DNA of 64,000 nucleotides. Source: Ganoderma boninense. Taxonomy: Eukaryota; Basidiomycota; Agaricomycetes; Polyporales; Polyporaceae. Positions 23,191 through 35,434 of this stretch are shown here, piece after piece. Below the pieces are notes generated by a model, which saw nothing but the letters and a program-made list of their open reading frames with translations, did not search any database and was not told the DNA's origin. Each line of letters begins with the position of its first letter. Positions within the stretch are counted from its first letter, which is position 1. Location of the stretch: assembly GCA_002900995.3 (NCBI GenBank), contig CM035306.1:2294001-2358000 (forward strand), written 5' to 3'. Both the position numbers and the translations under genes were made by a program.

Positions 23191-25450
23191 CTACAGAAAG
23201 TTCATGCGCCAATTGTTCTTTGCTTGTGGTTTCCAGCCTACTTGGTGCTTCCATTCTTCCAAGTTGAAGTCTGGCTGGCTGGAGGTCATGCTTGATGCAG
23301 TGTCACTGAGTGAATCCCCATTTTCACAGTGGAATGCAAGTCGCCTGCAGATTCTCTGTTAAAAGCAGTCAGTACAATTGCATCAATGGAGTAAATAAAT
23401 AAAAACCCTACATCAGCATCTAAGAAATTTGTCAGTGATAGTTTGTTTTAGCACTAGTCTTATCACTTACAATATACTGGTGCAGGTATAGAAACAGCTC
23501 GTGTAGCACTAGCATACATGTGGCATAAATGATAGGTCATCAGCTGGATTCTGAATGAATAAAATTCCATTAGTATCAAGCTGGAAAGAATCATAGAAAC
23601 TCACATCTTGATGCCAAGCCCAGTTTCATTCCTCAAAACAACATAGTGAGTTGGTCTGCTCGCTACAGACAAGCTGTCAGATAATTTATAATATTCTCTA
23701 AGATCTTGACTCACTGCCCAATAAACCACCATGAGATTGGAGATAAAAATCCTGGTAATTGGGGTTGGTGATGTAATCATCAACAAGCAATCCTGAAGGA
23801 CAATTCCCAGATCTATCTGCCTCTTGGTGACTACAAAACATGTTAGTGCTTAAACTGAGCAAATAATATATAAGGCCAGAACCTCTTGGGGAAGAAACGG
23901 ACATGATGCCTGAAGCAAGCATTAGATTTTATTAACACTACTAATGTAAACTTTCAGACCTTTTAGCAACAATCACAAATAGGAGCTTAGGTTGCATGGG
24001 CTCAGGTATCCCTGCCTTCTTGAATGCATCTACATTACAGTTAGCAATCTACTGCAATACCCACAAGTACACTACACACCTTTGATTAGAGGAATTTCCT
24101 GTTGGGCAACCTGTTCAAACTCTCCCTCACTCACACCATCTCTATAGAAAAAGATGTTTTTGGGAGGCAATAACTTTTGATCAGGCATGTTTGTCCTTCG
24201 AAATGCTGCCCATCGATCAATAGCATGCTGTGACAAATAATTGTAAGTATAGCATTATAACAGTTCAAATATTGAGATGCATATACCATAACCATACTGG
24301 TTAGGTCCTGGATCATCTCCACACGAGGGTGTTGAACACCAGCATATGAGACAGCAAATGCTGCTCCAGGACTGACTGATGCAACAAAGCCAGTCATAGA
24401 TGGTCTAGTAGCCACCCCAGGGCCTGGATGACCAACATCTGCCCCTGACATACAAGTTTGGTGTATCAACTAATGACTGTGTACAGCAAGAAAAGGCTTA
24501 CCAACAACCATAGAGTCATATAGGAGACCTCTAGTGAATGGAGAGTCAATCATAGAGTTCACTCCTTCTAGACGAACATTGATTCTTGTTTTAATTTGTT
24601 ATAAAATGCTATATCCGTAGAGATGAGTTAAGACTCACTTCAATGCAAGATTGTTGCAGTATTGATCCAACTGGTTATGACTGCGGGTGTTATTCCATTT
24701 CCCACCCCGCTAAATGGAAAGATTCAATCAGCATGATTATTCCAATGAAACTGAAGCAGACAGCCAAACTCGAACCTACCACACATTGTGTAGAAACATC
24801 AGCAATCATGTCTCCCCAAAACTTCACGTAGTGGCGACAATCAGCTGCATTAGCTGGCAAAAAGACCAACAATAGTTGGGGTCTCTCGTTCCCTGTGCAC
24901 TGTCCCCTCATAAACCTCCCTGCCTCCTCGAGGGCCTATAGGGTAACTAAGCATCAATGATAGGAGCAGCTTGGTCTTTTGGCTCACAATACGGGGATTG
25001 CCTTGATTACCACTAAAGATCCGAGGCTGGACTGTCGGCACAACTGAGAAGAGTATGAGAAGAGTAGACATTGAACACATCACTGGATATCTCATATTGT
25101 ACTTACTCAAGCCTATTCATCAGCAACTATTTCAATGCATGGAAATAATATAACATAATCAAATACGTACCAAGGCTCTGCAAGTTGGCAATCAAGGTTC
25201 TGAGGAAGCCTTGGACTTCCCGTTCATGTACCTTGTCAAAATTGATGACTGACCATATCTTCAAGGTGTTCCCTGGGCGCCAGAACAGCCTGTCCTTGAT
25301 GTTCCATGCACCATGGGAAGGTGTCTACAACATAAAATCATGCAACAGTGAGTTATTCCATTATTCCATGAGACATAGGGCCAATTATAATTTCTTACAA
25401 AGACCCCTTCTAGGCGTGGAGAATCCTGGAACCGGATACAAGGAGGCTGA
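23065..25450. other. CpG-depleted AT-rich tract over the 3' half of Argonaute B
   Basis: A hand count gives 4 CpG in 23881-24480 and 37 in 25681-26280 of the same gene. The tract starts about 125 bp beyond the stop codon and ends inside the gene between about 25250 and 25600, near the transition from the N/PAZ part to the MID/PIWI part. Confidence 0.75.
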
Positions 25451-27009
25451 ATCACTTGACTCGGGAGCAGCAGAGGTTCTGTGCTGACAGACATCCCGAC
25501 CTCCCGCATAAAGTCAGAATTGGCATAATCAAACTGCTGTTCATGAGACTAGCAAATTTGTCAGGACTCGATACAGGCCCAGAGAATAAATGGAATAATG
25601 TACAGCACCACCGACAGCCTTCCTTATCATTCTGAAGCGATCTTCCGGTTTCTGCGTCGCAAAGGACAAGAAACCCTTCTGAATGCCTGCTGGGATCTTC
25701 TTCTTGAACAGCTGGCCTTCGACGATCTGGCAGAATTCTGCCGGGATGACTGCAGACCTTCCGAGGCGCACGCCAACATACTCCGGATGCTGAACAATCG
25801 CATTGTACTTCTTCTCGAAGTGCGCCTAGAACATACGTTCACCATCAATTCAAATTCACAAAACCTTCTTGCTTACCGCCACCGTCAATCGCTCGGTTTC
25901 CGTATCGAACTCTTGAAGAGCGGCTCGGGGGACCAAATCGGCTATCGGCCTGGCCTTCGTACCTGGTGTAACCGTGACTTCGACGCGCACCCCTTTCAAA
26001 AACGAGCGGAGCTCCGCGTACTGTCGAGGGTGCAGGTTTTTCAGGTCTCGGATGTCTTTCAGTTGGAGCCATTCCCCCATTATATCAATCAGGTTTGTGC
26101 CATGTCTGTAGCTGGAGAAGAATGATAGGTATAAGGGGAAGAAGGCATATGGATATGACGCTGAACTTACACCAGAGCACACGCAGTATCGACATTGACT
26201 AGTAGTCTACCAGGTGTGGGGCGGATGCTCCTAAAGAACCATGAACAGAGGACAAGGGCACTCAACGGATCACCTACTGAAAGAATCCTCTCCGAGCAGT
26301 GAGACCGTAGCCAAGGTCCTTACTCCCTTGAGGTACAAAGAAAGCCTTGACATGGGCACGGAAGCCGTGCCGTAGGCTAGGTGCCTGGCGCACAAGGAGT
26401 TGGAGGACGCTCAGTGCCTTCGCATACATGTCGTACGGATCGTGTGGGCTCCGTCTCTTGGTAAGCATCGTAACGGCCCTTCAGACCGATGTGAGATTGC
26501 GATTTGTAGTTGGACGAAGACACATACGCGGCGTCAATCGTCCCCACACGGCGAACTTTGACGACATGGGTTGGTGTTTCTCGCCTGCGGCCCAAACTGA
26601 CGGGGTACTGTGTGACGGCGCTCCAGTCGAAGTCGGTATGGCCATAAGCGTGAAACTACTTACATCCTTTGGAGGAATGTCGCGGGTACTGTACATATTC
26701 TTGCGTCCGTCATAGAAGGGACGCGGGTTGAACGTGGTCGCGTGGTCTTGCCATAGTTTATCTATGACTTCGAGGTTACGACCATGGGCCAGGAACTCGG
26801 GTTCGACCGCTACGGTGCGCAAATAAGAGCTTGCTCGCTATTCGCAAAAAATAGCATTTACCGACTAAGCATAGATCAGCCATCGATGCAGGTTCATGGA
26901 GACTAGAGGACTCACCGTCGTAGTGGAAGAAGACCTTGTTTGGAAGGCGCGTGATGGGGAAATGGTTGGTCCAAACCTCGGTTGGATGGAACTCGCGAGA
27001 TAAATCCAT
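23191..27009 (-). CDS. Argonaute protein B (ArgoN-PAZ-MID-PIWI)
   Basis: This is the second Argonaute of the window. ATG 27009 begins MDLSREFHPTEVWTNHFPIT and RLPNKVFFHYDGE. Then come FNPRPFYDGRKNMYSTRDIP, SPHDPYDMYAKALSVLQLLV, RHGFRAHVKAFFVPQGSKDL, TARRGFFQ and SIRPTPGRLLVNVDTACALV. The PAZ/L2 part contains FLKGVRVEVTVTPGTKARPI and HPEYVGVRLGRSAVIPAEFC. PIWI holds GADVGHPGPG (first Asp, near 24435), NIFFYRDGVSEGEFEQ (second Asp, near 24150) and SRPTHYVVLRNETGLG (His, near 23650). It ends KNNWRMNFL with stop TAG at 23191-23193. The catalytic residues of a slicer are therefore present. Many short introns are needed. The 5' half is GC-rich like the surroundings and the 3' half is AT-rich and CpG-poor. 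By eye the two Argonautes are similarly diverged in both halves, so they are old paralogues. Confidence 0.88.
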
Positions 27010-27230
27010 GTTGTTTGATATACTGACAAAGGACGCGTAGAGGAAATATGTTAGATGTGGTTGAGTGCAGGAATGGGGCGGATGAAAGGAGAGTGAGGAA
27101 CTCGCAACTGGTCGCGTCCGACTGTATGTGCACTGGACGGATCTCGGGCGCCAAAATAGGTGTCGCTTTGCAAGCGAGTCGCCAGCCCACACAGCGTGAC
27201 CCTATACCATTCACCTCCTTCCTAGACATC

Positions 27231-30200
27231 ATGCTCGACCACTGTTCAATCTCACACAAAGGTACTCGCCTTCGCTAGCTGCCAGATCTGCTGGGTGTGG
27301 GAAGCTGAGCTGGACTGATTCCACAGGAGGTGTCGTTGTATGGTCGCGCTCCTTCACCCCTGCAGCGTCCCATACCGCAGCATCATCTGCTTCCCCTGTC
27401 AATTCTCTCGTCCGCGAAGCACTCATCGAAGGACGCAGCGCCGATGGAAAATACGAGAAGGATGGCTATGCTGTGAAATGGACGTTCGTCAATGACCTAG
27501 AGCTCATATTCGTGGTGAGTATTCCCATCTCGCCCAATAGACCACACTTGTTTAGTATGCACACTACTCCACAGGTTGCATATCAACGCATCCTGCAGCT
27601 CACATATGTGGATGAACTTCTCATTGCGCTCAAAACACTGTTCATTAAACTCTTCCAACCCTTCCTCGCCACCTTCGTTGCGTCGCTCCGCGTCGCAAGC
27701 ACTGCCAAGTTACCTTCCTCTATAGATTCTTCAACGTCATGGAACTTCACGAACGTCTTCGAGGGATGGGATGCTGTCTTTGACAAACTCCTACGCGGCC
27801 TCGAGGATAAGGCTGCACAGGTACGAAGGCGGTATTTCAGAAACATCGTCGCTCTAATCGGGCTTAGGAGAGACGCATGCGCGCGGTGCATCCCGCACGG
27901 CCCATTGTTGGTACGCCTCGTTCTGAGGATATGGATACTGGTGAGCGATTGTCTTATATGTCTTCCAAAATCCCTAGAAGAACATGCGCATGGGCGATGG
28001 CCACATGAATGCCCACTCGCCTCGTGTGCAAGATACTCTTGAGGTGCACCATATGTTGAGAGGCACAGGAATTGAGCCCTCCGTAGACCTGCGGCGAAGT
28101 TATCCTAGGCACTTCATGCAATCCCCGCTACATGACCTTGATCCTAGGTCTGTTCCGGGCGGGATTCGCCTCAGCTTCATATTGTTTAAGTGGTGTGTTG
28201 CGAGACTGACTTCTATATTCCAACATAGTTCCTGCAGCTTCTGATTCGGAAGTCCATGATGGACAGCAGATAGCTCGAAATGTTCAGGCCTTGAAAAGTA
28301 GGCTTCGCGGCCGAGGTGGCCAAGGCGGAAGACGAGGGCGGAGTCGCGTGGAAGTTGGAAGCGGGAGAGAAAGTGTCCCAGGTTCCGAGTAAGCCATCAC
28401 TTATTACTTCCGAGTTTCGCTTAGAGCTGACTGGCAAACAGCTCCGAGAGCTCTACCTCAAAACGTAAAGCACGAACGAAAGAACAAAGAAAATGGGGTG
28501 ATCAGGCACCCACTGAGTCCGATATGGCATCGCTCGACTACAGCTTCGTCAGCGAAGGGGCGGACGAGCACCAGAGCACGCTTGACATGTCGTCGCTGGT
28601 CGACAACTCGTCCCTCGGGATACGCACTCAGGACGGCCTGTACGAGGTCAAGGATTGGGAGTTCGCTGCTCAAGGCGAGAAGAGCGCCGATGATGTGATC
28701 TTAGAGGTGTTGAAGAAGGGAGGACAAGATGCCAAGGCTACGTCTGGCCCTTTAGGCGCATTTGGATCCATTTTCGCGCGCCTCACAGGGTCAAAGGTGC
28801 TCACGGAAGATGACCTAAAACCCGTCTTGGAAGCAATGAAGCAGCACCTCATGAAGAAGAATGTAGCGAAAGAGATATCCGAGAAGGTCTGTGAGGACGT
28901 TGGCCAAAGTCTGATTGGAAAGAAAGTCGGGGGTTTCCAGAGTATGTTCCCCCTTGCCTTGCTCTAGCTTGCATTTTTGCTGGCGTGCTCACCAGTCTGG
29001 CGCCCACAGCGACGACTTCCGCGGTGCGCCAGGCGCTTGCAAACTCGATCACCCGCATACTTACGCCGAAGACATCAACCGACCTCCTCTTGTCCATTCG
29101 CACCAAGTTGTCCACTCCTGTAGCAGCTTCCCAACATCGCCTTCCGTACAGCATGACTTTTGTCGGGGTCAACGGCGTTGGCAAAAGCACCAATCTCTCC
29201 AAAGTCTGCTTTTGGCTTATTCAGAATGGTTTCCGTGTCCTCATCGCAGCATGTGACACTTTCCGGTACGCTGTGAATCGAGACGCCAGTAGCACTTGCT
29301 AAAGACCACGCATTCGCAGGAGCGGAGCCGTCGAACAACTCCGAGTCCACGTACGTAACCTCGGGATGCTCGGTGTTGACGGAGCGACAGACAGTAAAGG
29401 GCGGGTCGAATTGTATGAACGAGGTTATGGCAAAGATGCTGCTGGGATTGCGAAAGAGGCGATAGGTTACGGTAAGTGGTGGTTTCTGTAGTCATATTCA
29501 AGCCGTCTTCTGAATCGATGTCAGCTCGCGATAACGACTTCGACGTCGTGCTCATCGACACGGCTGGACGAATGCAAGACAACGAGGTGCGACATTGACG
29601 TCTGTTCGTCACGTAACTCTATCCGTTAATTGTTCTGGACTTTTGCAGCCCCTGATGCGAGCTCTCGCCAAGGTGCGACATGTCCCGACGTAGACGACAA
29701 GCCACTATTGCAGTCTCATCTGAATCTTGTGCTTGTAACCACACGTGCAGTGCTGATTCGGCGTCCTCCCACATCACAGCTCGTCGCGACGAACAACCCT
29801 GACAAGATCATTTTCGTTGGCGAAGCCCTGGTTGGGAATGAGGCAGTGGACCAGCTCACCAAGTTTGACCGCGCTCTCAGGGACTTCTCAGCAGCTTCGG
29901 GCGGGCAGGAGCGTGGCATCGACGGCATGCTTGTAACGAAATGGGACACCGTTGACGACAAGGTATGGGACTTCCAACCCAACCCTTACCCTCATCCATC
30001 GGAGTGCTGTTAGATTAGTCTCTCGCATCGCTGACAGCGCTCCCCTTAGGTCGGCGCTGCACTCTCCATGACCTATGTTACCGGTCAGCCTATCATTTTT
30101 GTCGGTTGCGGCCAAGTAGGTGTCTCGGGCCCATCTTCGATATCCGTGCTGACTGTTTGCCTTTCCTTTTTAGACCTACACCGATCTTAGGCAATTGCGC

Positions 30201-30236
30201 GTCGCAAACGTGGTGCAAGCCATCCTCAGCGACTAG
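27231..30236 (+). CDS. SRP101: Signal recognition particle receptor subunit alpha
   Basis: This is the GTPase docking protein of the ER membrane. It binds SRP-ribosome complexes through its NG domain and is tethered by the beta subunit through its N-terminal SRX domain. ATG 27231 (MLDHCSISHKG, then GVVVWSRSF after a 53-nt intron) begins SRX, which continues ADGKYEKDGYAVKWTFVNDL, then YQRILQLTYVDELL, then WDAVFDKLL. A charged linker follows. The N domain starts near 28700 with an FGSIFARLTGSK motif. The GTPase shows G1 TFVGVNGVGKSTNLSK (about 29158-29205), DTFR plus AGAVEQLRVH across an intron, G3 DTAGRMQDNE, and TKWDTVDDKVGAALSM where the G4 motif TKWD replaces the commoner TKFD. It ends GQTYTDLRQLRVANVVQAIL and SD, with stop at 30234-30236. 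Confidence 0.9.
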
Positions 30237-33200
30237 CGATTGTAACGTCAGTGCAGCCGTCAGTGTAAGTGATTCCCGGCCCATGTCTACATCGGCTATT
30301 TGGATACGGGTCTCGACTGGACATTACAATATCCATAGAATCGTGTCTTCTCCTCTAAGCTATTGTACGATGTTAACTGGGATCTTCAAGAGCTGCCATT
30401 GGTATCAGTACAACGTTGCGGCACATGAACAATTTCCCGCAGTGGTGCCTCTTCCTTAAGACCACCAGCTGTCTCCAACCCCCAACCCTCCGTCGGCGGG
30501 GATCTCAGAGGTAGTGCATGTTTTGTCGTGGCTCATGTCTTGCACAACACCGTGCGTCACCCCTCTGGCCTCACCACTCTGCCTCACCACTCCATCATTT
30601 ACGGATACGTTCAAGACCCACACTGCTTCCAGTCCCACCTGTACTGGGCCAATGCGCGCCGATCGCGGCGACCGAGCTGTCAACGTCAGAGTCAGTCTGA
30701 GTTTTGCGTGGTGTGCCCTGGTGTGCCCCAGCGCAACCCGCTCTTGGAAACGGTTGATATCCTGCCGACAGCCACGGTGCACTGTATCTCTGACAGCAAG
30801 TCAGACGTGCGTGATATGGGAATCTGACCCAGAATTCAAGGGGCTTTTCCATATCGCGATCGGCAAGCGACTCGGCGAACGAAAACCACCCCAAATGCCG
30901 GCATGCTGCTATGTGCGACGTCGCCGAGAAATGTTCCTGCGCTGTGGATAGTACAGAGGGATACTTAGAGGGCGACGGCGATCGAAGCCAGGAAAGCAGC
31001 TGCAGATAACCGCAGCGTCACTGGCCCAGTGCGGATTTAAGTCCACATATACGTATACGCGTTGCGATCAAGAGCTTCAATGCGTAAGAGTCGGTCGGTC
31101 CGACCGCAGCGCTGGTTTGCGCGCTGCATGCCAGATAGCTCCGCAGCCCCTGCAAGTGAAACTTGAGTCAATGGTCCTGGACGGACGGGCGGCCGCCGGG
31201 TACATACCGAATGCTCCCAAGGGCCTATATGGCACGCGTGCGGACTGGCAATGGCATGGTGATCGGCCAGGGGAGGTCTAGAAGAAGGAATAGTGATCCA
31301 TTAGTGCGCGGAGCTTGGAGCTAGTTTTGTGGCCTGAGGATACTTGCTTTCGAAGTATCAGCTGAGTCGCGCCTGCGACACTGACAATGGCAAGGAAGAC
31401 GAGCGGTGTGTTATGACGCCGAGATGGTGCCGCTACCCTGTTCACGTTGCGGGTGCCCCGTACTGGCGCCGCACCAGGCAGGGACGAAGGTCTGGCGCGA
31501 GGTGGAATTCAAAGCGGAGGCTTCTCGACCGTCGCCGCTGCAGATGCATGCAGCACAGAAACGAATACCCCAACTGCTCGCGCTGATCGCAAGCATTCAT
31601 CCTGGGCATGCCGAAAGCCACTGTGACAGCGACGAGCGCGACGTGAACGTTAACGTGGGCGCAGCAAGCAGGGTGCTGCAGTAGGTACACTGCATGGCAA
31701 CTTGGCTGCGAGATGTTCGAATTCGCGAGTTTCGGTTTGGCGGGGGCATCCGACTCGGAACCAGCCCGAACGCGGCGACAGAGGACGATGGACCCCCGAC
31801 GGACGCGCTTCTCTCCCGATTTCCGACGCTTCTCGCGCACACGCGACACGTCAGACGCGTCCGGCGGAAGGCTCGAGAACATGCCGCGCCTGGAGGTTTC
31901 TCGAGAAGCGCGTCGGGGACAAGCTCGCTCGCGCCATAGCCGGACGCTGCCACCTTGCCTGGCGCATCCGTCCCACGCCGTGCCCGCCTAGCCTCCACGC
32001 TCTCTGTAGGGGTGCTAGGTCGCGTGCGTGCAGACGTGCAAAGTTCCTTCGGTGTGCGGGGACAGTTCGCGGGGCCGTGGAGGAACGTATCCCGAAAACG
32101 CACGGTAGCACCCGGCTAGCACCCGGCTGCGGTGCTCGGCTGACGCGATATCAGAGCTTGGAATAGGCCAAGTTGCGGATGGAGCAACACCGGTCGACCG
32201 TCCCCAAGCAGCCAAGCTCAGCTCATCCCCTGCTGCGGAGAGTTGAAGGGGGTTGTGATGCCATGACCAACCGACGGTGCTGCTGCGTCCGCTGAGTGAG
32301 CAGCATCTGCAGGAATTGAGCATGGCGTCGGCGAACGGCCGCCAATAGCCACTGGCATGTACATGTGGAGCCGAGTCCCAACGAGGGAAACCGCGGCCCG
32401 AAGCGCATGTAACACAGGAAAGAGCGAGCCCCAAACGCGAGCCTGCGAATGGTAGGTTAATGGCAGCGTGATGGACTGGAACTGGTGTGGGAGCGGGCGA
32501 CTGGAAGGTGGCTACACGCTTTGCGGATATGCAAAAGAACAACGTCAGGGGAAATGAATGGATGCACATTACCGCCAGGACGCAAGCACAGCGGTTGCCT
32601 GGGGATGGACTTATAGAACATGTCCTCCAAGGCCAATGTGACAGGGCACCCCCGAGCATCGCAAGGCTCTCGCTCGACGCCGCAGCACCAGCGTAGCACG
32701 AAAAATGGGTGTGCGGGCCATGAATGCCAGTATCCAACTCGACAGCCAGCATGAGCCGAGAGAGCGTTGGATATGGAGTCGCATGGTCATACTAATAGAC
32801 GATGTCCCCGGCGGCAGCAATTGGGTAGAGCTTACGATACTGGCACCGCGGCGCAGACGTCCGTTGCTGTGGGCGGTTTCGCATGTGGATTGACGGGGAG
32901 TGGCAGGCGGCGGATAAGGCATAAGGGAACAGCCGGCGGGATCCATCGATCGCCTGTCTGTGGTGGAGGCCCTGAGGGGAGGAGGAAAAAGGAGGAGCCG
33001 TTAGTGGAGGAATGAATGCACGCTGGATCGCTGATCGCGGACAAGGCGCCCCTTCGCCCGAAGCGTCGGTGGCCCGCATCCGTCCATCTCCCCCGTCCTC
33101 CTCCGCTGTGCAGCAGACGACGGCCCTGGATGACCAGCTGGGCGTGGTGCGGCGGCGAAGAATGTCCGTGTCCGAGAGAGAGCGCAGGGGCTCATGGAGC

Positions 33201-33757
33201 GCAGTGGCAGGACGCGCGACTGAGCCTGCGCAAGAAAGAAGACCATCGAAGCCGTGCGGTGGCGTCAATTGACCGCGTCAGCGCGAGAAGCCCCGAGAAG
33301 CTGCCATGCATCGAACCACCCCCGCGCTCACACACACTCACATTCCAGGGAACAAAACAGCCAAGAACGCACCGGTCCATCTGTCACGTCTGTCCCCCCT
33401 GCGCGCGAGTGTGAACGTCAACGCCCCCGACGAAATTCGTCCCTGGCCATTTGGCCCAGGAGCGTACTAGAGAAATGCCAAGTATGCATACTGTACAATG
33501 CGAGGATGATGGGGAGGAGCATGAGCAATGTAGAATGCGGTCGGGTCCCGAAAAATGTGGCAAGCGCGGATTATGGGCGAATATATGCGGCAAGAGTCAA
33601 TGAAAAAAAGAATCGCGGGGAGATAGGAAGTAGGGGCAGAACATCCGACCAGGCGACAGGAAAACATTGCAATCGATAGCAACGGCTTGAATCATCCGAC
33701 GGGCCAAGTGTCCGAGCCCCAGTCTGACCGTACGGCGTTTGTGCGACCTGCAGCCGC
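30237..33757. other. 3.5-kb gene-poor GC-rich interval
   Basis: I see no supported gene here. Many overlapping open frames exist on both strands (for example 32015-32752 minus), as expected for GC-rich DNA, but none shows a domain, a plausible intron set or a conserved terminus. It could contain long untranslated regions, a noncoding RNA or a fast-evolving gene; the sequence does not decide. Confidence 0.4.
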
Positions 33758-34553
33758 CTACCGCGCTCGATGACGTCGCGGGATGCCCACAACGTGGTGC
33801 GAGTGGCGAAGCCCTGCATTTGGTGCGGCGCACACTCCCCATTGTCCGGGGGCTGACACCCAGTGGTCCGACACGCCGTCTGCGATGGACCGGCGTTTTG
33901 GGGGAGGTGCGACTGACAGGGTGTCCACCCCGTGCAGGGTCATTGCTTCCGCGTCGACATCCTCCTCTTCCCGAGCCCGCTTGCGCTTGTGCGGACGGTG
34001 TGTATATGGGGGGTGCGAGAGATCCTCGTCTTCGTCTGGGAGATCGTAGAGGAGGAAGGTCGGGGAATGGTAGGGAAGGGGAATAGGGGCGACGAGAGGC
34101 GCGTTGCAAATGACTTCGGCAACCTCAGGGACGGGGGACGGCGAAAGGTCGCTGTCGCGCGACACTACAGACGAGGTATCTGATCGGGCGGCTGAATCTG
34201 CAAGCACCGTCGGCGGTGTTGTAAGTGAGACGTTTGACTATGACATAATGAACGCAAAACCCACAAGCTGAGCCGCCATCGTCTCTGGGTGGGTAGCGGT
34301 GAAATGGAAGGAGGAACTCTGGAGGCCCGGAGGGCCACAGGGATGAAGTTTGCGAGTGGGACGGCCCCGCATTTGTCCAGGACGAGGGGGCGAGTGCGCC
34401 TGCGAAGGGTGCGAGCTGGGGACCTTGTGAGCGGGAGTGTTGTGGGTAGTAGGCGGAGCGATAGTGGTGTGCAGCAGAGGGATGTGGAGGGAGAGGCGGG
34501 AGTCGACGGGTGTGGTCGGGAAGGTTGTGTAGGAGGCAAGAGACGTCGTTCAT
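33758..34553 (-). CDS. Pro/Ser-rich hypothetical nuclear-type protein
   Basis: ATG 34553 (MNDVSCLLHNLPDHTRRLPP) opens a Pro/His/Ser-rich exon of about 95 codons. A 65-nt intron (GTGGGT donor, TTGCAG acceptor) joins it in frame at GGSA|YSAARSDTSSVVSRDSDL to a second exon ending IPRRHRAR at 33758. The second exon holds an acidic Asp/Glu run next to a basic cluster (HRPHKRKRAREEEDVDAEAM) that looks like a nuclear localisation signal, and PPPKRRS. The protein is about 240 residues, disordered in appearance, with no domain I recognise. Support comes from the clean intron and the open frame across it. A role in transcription would be a guess. The start is the first ATG in frame with the conserved-looking exon; a longer TTG-initiated frame is not credible. 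Confidence 0.5.
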
Positions 34554-35434
34554 GGCGTCGAGGGTGGGGGAGTGCAAGAGAGAGTCGAGAGGGGAGAGTG
34601 GGGGCTATAAGGAGACATCGGATAAGTTATAAATTGAAACGGGGCGGTAGCTAGGACGGGAGGTGCGAGGGCGCCGCCGAGCCGGGAGAAAGGAACGGGT
34701 TGCGGGCACTGTCAGGGCTCAGATTCGGACGATGCACAGATGCCCCTCCAGATCCCTCCCAGAACCAGATCCCCCACCTGTCACGCAAGTCACCCGTCAC
34801 GCCGCCCCTCCCGATGCGCAGACCAGACTGAGAGGACATCCCCGCCCACAGTCCACAAGGAGAGCACTTATCTCCCACCTGTCCTCGTCGTGTGTGCATG
34901 TGCCCACCGCACCGACTGCCCATCCGCCCATCCAGTCTGTGATCAGGAGTTGTCTGGCTGGGATCATCCCCTGCATCACCCGCTCGCCCCCGGAGCTGTT
35001 CAGATCAGTGCCAGCACGAACGAGCAATAAATATGCAGCATGCTGAGACCAGTTCGAGTGATGCCCGTGCGCGGCATGGCGGAGAGGGCGCAGTCGACTG
35101 CCCGCTTGCGCGCTCGGCTGTCAGAGGGCGCCTGGGAGGAATGTTGCGATCGTGTGCGGGGGCGTGACTTGTCTTGCGCTGTCTTCGCGTCCTCGGCCCA
35201 TTCTCTCGCCGCCTTGGTCCCCACCTGCGCCCCTCGCTAGTCCTTGCCTATATCTGATCCCTGCGCCCTCCGACCACCAGCGGTCACCCCATCATCTGCT
35301 CTCCTCAGGGGTTTTCTTCTCCTACGTGAGCCGTCTGACCTGAAACACACTACCGTCCGCTGACTCCAAATACCAAATATCCTTCTCTCAGCTCGGCTTT
35401 CCTTTCGATTTCTTCTTCCACCACCCTGTCAAAA
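34554..35434. promoter_or_regulatory. Divergent intergenic region, hypothetical protein / IMG2
   Basis: These 881 bp hold the promoters of the minus-strand hypothetical gene and of mL49. A pyrimidine-rich stretch precedes the mL49 ATG (about 35385-35430), a common feature of fungal core promoters. No gene is seen. Confidence 0.4.

Noticed and set aside
23191..27009. Recent gene conversion between the two Argonautes
   Set aside because: By eye the proteins are similarly diverged in both halves; no long near-identical DNA block was noticed.
32015..32752. 245-codon minus-strand open frame
   Set aside because: Low-complexity, no motif, no plausible introns in a genome where nearly all genes have them.
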